Below, piece after piece: positions 62,696 to 64,000 of a DNA stretch of 64,000 nucleotides (within the stretch, counting starts at the first letter, position 1; every line of letters begins with the position of its first letter). A program made the position numbers and the translations under genes. Source of the stretch: Dendrolimus kikuchii (Eukaryota; Arthropoda; Insecta; Lepidoptera; Lasiocampidae). Below the pieces are notes generated by a model. That model worked only from the letters and a program-made list of their open reading frames with translations, made no database searches and was not told the DNA's origin. The stretch lies in the NCBI GenBank assembly GCA_019925095.2, contig CM034411.1, forward strand, positions 12,152,001 through 12,216,000. Direction: 5' to 3'.

Positions 62696-64000
62696 TCACA
62701 TTCTTGACATATTTAAAATCCTCCGCAGACAGCTTAGAGACATATTTACTTTCAATTTACTCATTACGAGACGTAAATTTCTAGCTGCTGTTTGTATATC
62801 ATCTACAATCTCCATCGTCATGAGATCTTCTGAAAGACACCGCTGCTCTTGCTTAGCAACAAACTCATCATACTCTTTCCAAGTCTCCAAAGGTGTATTC
62901 TCAATAGTATACATAAATTGTTCTTCAAGTGTCAAAGCATCGCATCCGTTCAGCTGTAATTTTTCATGCAAAAGCGTTAGTATACCATGGAAACAGCTGA
63001 GTTTTGATATTTTCGGTTTCCATAAAACTGTGTGGCCATGTTTTCCTAAAGATTCCTCAAGACAGTAAATTTCTTTCCTTAAATGTTTATGTTTCCTGAC
63101 CGATTTGTATAGCTCTGCTTTATGAGCGTGCTTGTGGTATGGTACCCCAATTTTTCTCAACCATATCTTCATAGCCTTCTTCGATGTGAGTGTTGTTGGC
63201 TTTTTTATTTTAATGCTACGCTGGTCGTAATCGAGAATCAAAACGCTGTTAGCAGGCAACATCGGTATAATATCATGCTTAATTGCTTTCCGAACTTCTT
63301 TTCGATTAAATATTTTCTTAAAACATTGCTTCATCTCACTCAATGGAGAGACGGTAATTAATAAATTTTCCAATGCTGTTACAATATGCACAATGTTTCT
63401 ACCACTCTCTCTGTACTCTCTAATTTTCTCGAAGTAAAATATTCTGTCCCTCACGATTTTTGGGTCCTCAGAAATAAAGTTTCTGTAAGTGTATGCAAAG
63501 CGTTGTGTAACAAATCCTTTAGCGGACAAATCCTTTATCAGCCTTTTAAAGTTATATTGGTGTCTTCTACTATTTGGTATATTGAAAAGACTCCTCGCGT
63601 CATAGGTAATTGCGTTTGTAGGTAGCAAAGTTTTATATTTTTCCATGTAGTAACGTAACATTATTTGTTGTAAGACACCGTAGCCCGTCGTTGAAACTGG
63701 CTTATCCACATCAATAGAATTAGAAATACAGTTTTTGGTAGTCTTATTAAAAATAGGAATCGATTTTGAGCTACCGCTATAAGTTGTCCCACTAAATTTC
63801 TTTATTTTATTAACCGTGACCAAAGGCACCAACTCTAACTTTTTCACTGATGGTAACACAAATTTCATGGCATTGTCAAATTTTGTATTAATAATATCTT
63901 CGGGTTGTTTGTAGATTTTTAACGCATAGTCCTCATATTCTGCAGGCTTAATTCTACGTTTTTTAGATGACGAATATTCGCTCGCATGAGTCGATAGATA
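62696..64000 (-). CDS. gene B3: DDE_3 transposase-derived protein, triad lost (runs off window)
   Basis: The frame stays open to the window edge, and the ATG at 63868 is internal: codons beyond it (KPAEYEDYALKIYKQPEDII and ASEYSSSKKRRI) match B2. By comparison with B2 the splice acceptor should lie about 10-20 bases past 64000. Blocks: DRIFYFEKIREYRESGRNIV, HIVTALENLL (first Asp replaced), NSVLILDYDQRSI (middle Asp kept), KIWLRKIGVPY, KHGHTVLWKP, ILTLLHEKLQLNG, ENTPLETWKEYDEFVAKQEQ. The first half is almost identical to B2 at the DNA level, the second half less so. Function unknown. Confidence 0.85.
   Translation of the reverse strand, partial: YLSTHASEYSSSKKRRIKPAEYEDYALKIYKQPEDIINTKFDNAMKFVLPSVKKLELVPLVTVNKIKKFSGTTYSGSSKSIPIFNKTTKNCISNSIDVDKPVSTTGYGVLQQIMLRYYMEKYKTLLPTNAITYDARSLFNIPNSRRHQYNFKRLIKDLSAKGFVTQRFAYTYRNFISEDPKIVRDRIFYFEKIREYRESGRNIVHIVTALENLLITVSPLSEMKQCFKKIFNRKEVRKAIKHDIIPMLPANSVLILDYDQRSIKIKKPTTLTSKKAMKIWLRKIGVPYHKHAHKAELYKSVRKHKHLRKEIYCLEESLGKHGHTVLWKPKISKLSCFHGILTLLHEKLQLNGCDALTLEEQFMYTIENTPLETWKEYDEFVAKQEQRCLSEDLMTMEIVDDIQTAARNLRLVMSKLKVNMSLSCLRRILNMSRM

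Noticed and set aside
1..64000. CRISPR array, bacterial operon, riboswitch or phage module
   Set aside because: None seen; the sequence is eukaryotic in structure, with spliced genes and retrotransposons.

Overview
The window looks like a piece of an insect nuclear genome, most likely a moth or butterfly. It is AT-rich with no bacterial-style gene packing. It contains Ty3/gypsy, BEL/Pao and Ty1/copia LTR retrotransposons, Jockey-like and RTE-like non-LTR fragments, a Penelope-like remnant, hAT-like and Helitron-like elements, tRNA-derived SINE pieces, and short dispersed repeats of the kind common in Lepidoptera. The species call is inference from repeat content; no single-copy host marker gene was recognised.

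Layout. 1-18.7 kb is an accessory desert of nested, mostly 5'-truncated transposon fragments, with one candidate short exon at 16.2-16.3 kb. 18.8-20.9 kb holds a two-exon gene (called C here) of a multigene family described below. 23.8-24.65 kb is a decayed family member. 24.65-35.1 kb is a defective gypsy element (gypsy-1) that carries an almost complete BEL element inside it (27.67-34.47 kb). 35.1-36.5 kb has a fold-back element and an RTE-like insertion. 37-64 kb is an array of family genes, all on the minus strand: A1 (37.2-38.5), B1 (40.6-41.9), A2 (51.7-53.0), B2 (54.6-55.9) and B3 (62.7 to the window end). A full-length young copia element (46.7-51.3) and a coding-intact gypsy element (gypsy-3, 56.6-61.3) interrupt this array.

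The main observation is the family itself. Genes A, B and C and the pseudogene share the architecture of Tc1/mariner-IS630-type (DDE_3) transposases: an N-terminal helix-turn-helix-like part, a hydrophobic GF-type linker, an EKI.xYR block, a V.D catalytic-strand block followed by a KxxLxKWL.xx.IPY block, and a GH.VL..P block. The DDE triad is broken in every copy: only the middle Asp is kept, the first Asp is Cys, Val or Glu, and the final Glu is gone. The copies nevertheless keep long open frames. B1, B2 and C share a phase-1 splice acceptor at the same place near the N-terminus, and the two A genes share an initiator-like TCAGT about 40-50 nt upstream of ATG. I see no terminal inverted repeats around them. 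This is best explained as a transposase-derived, tandemly amplified host gene family that has lost catalysis (inference). Its function is unknown; retained DNA binding is one possibility.

Secondary points are a UGA-CUA stop between in-frame gag and pol of the BEL element (possible readthrough), an in-frame UAA in a copia element with identical LTRs, a gypsy element with only about 76 bp of detectable LTR, a four-layer nested insertion at 5.9-7.7 kb, and several perfect hairpins probably made by template switching. All comparisons were made by eye and memory of family motifs, with no database search.
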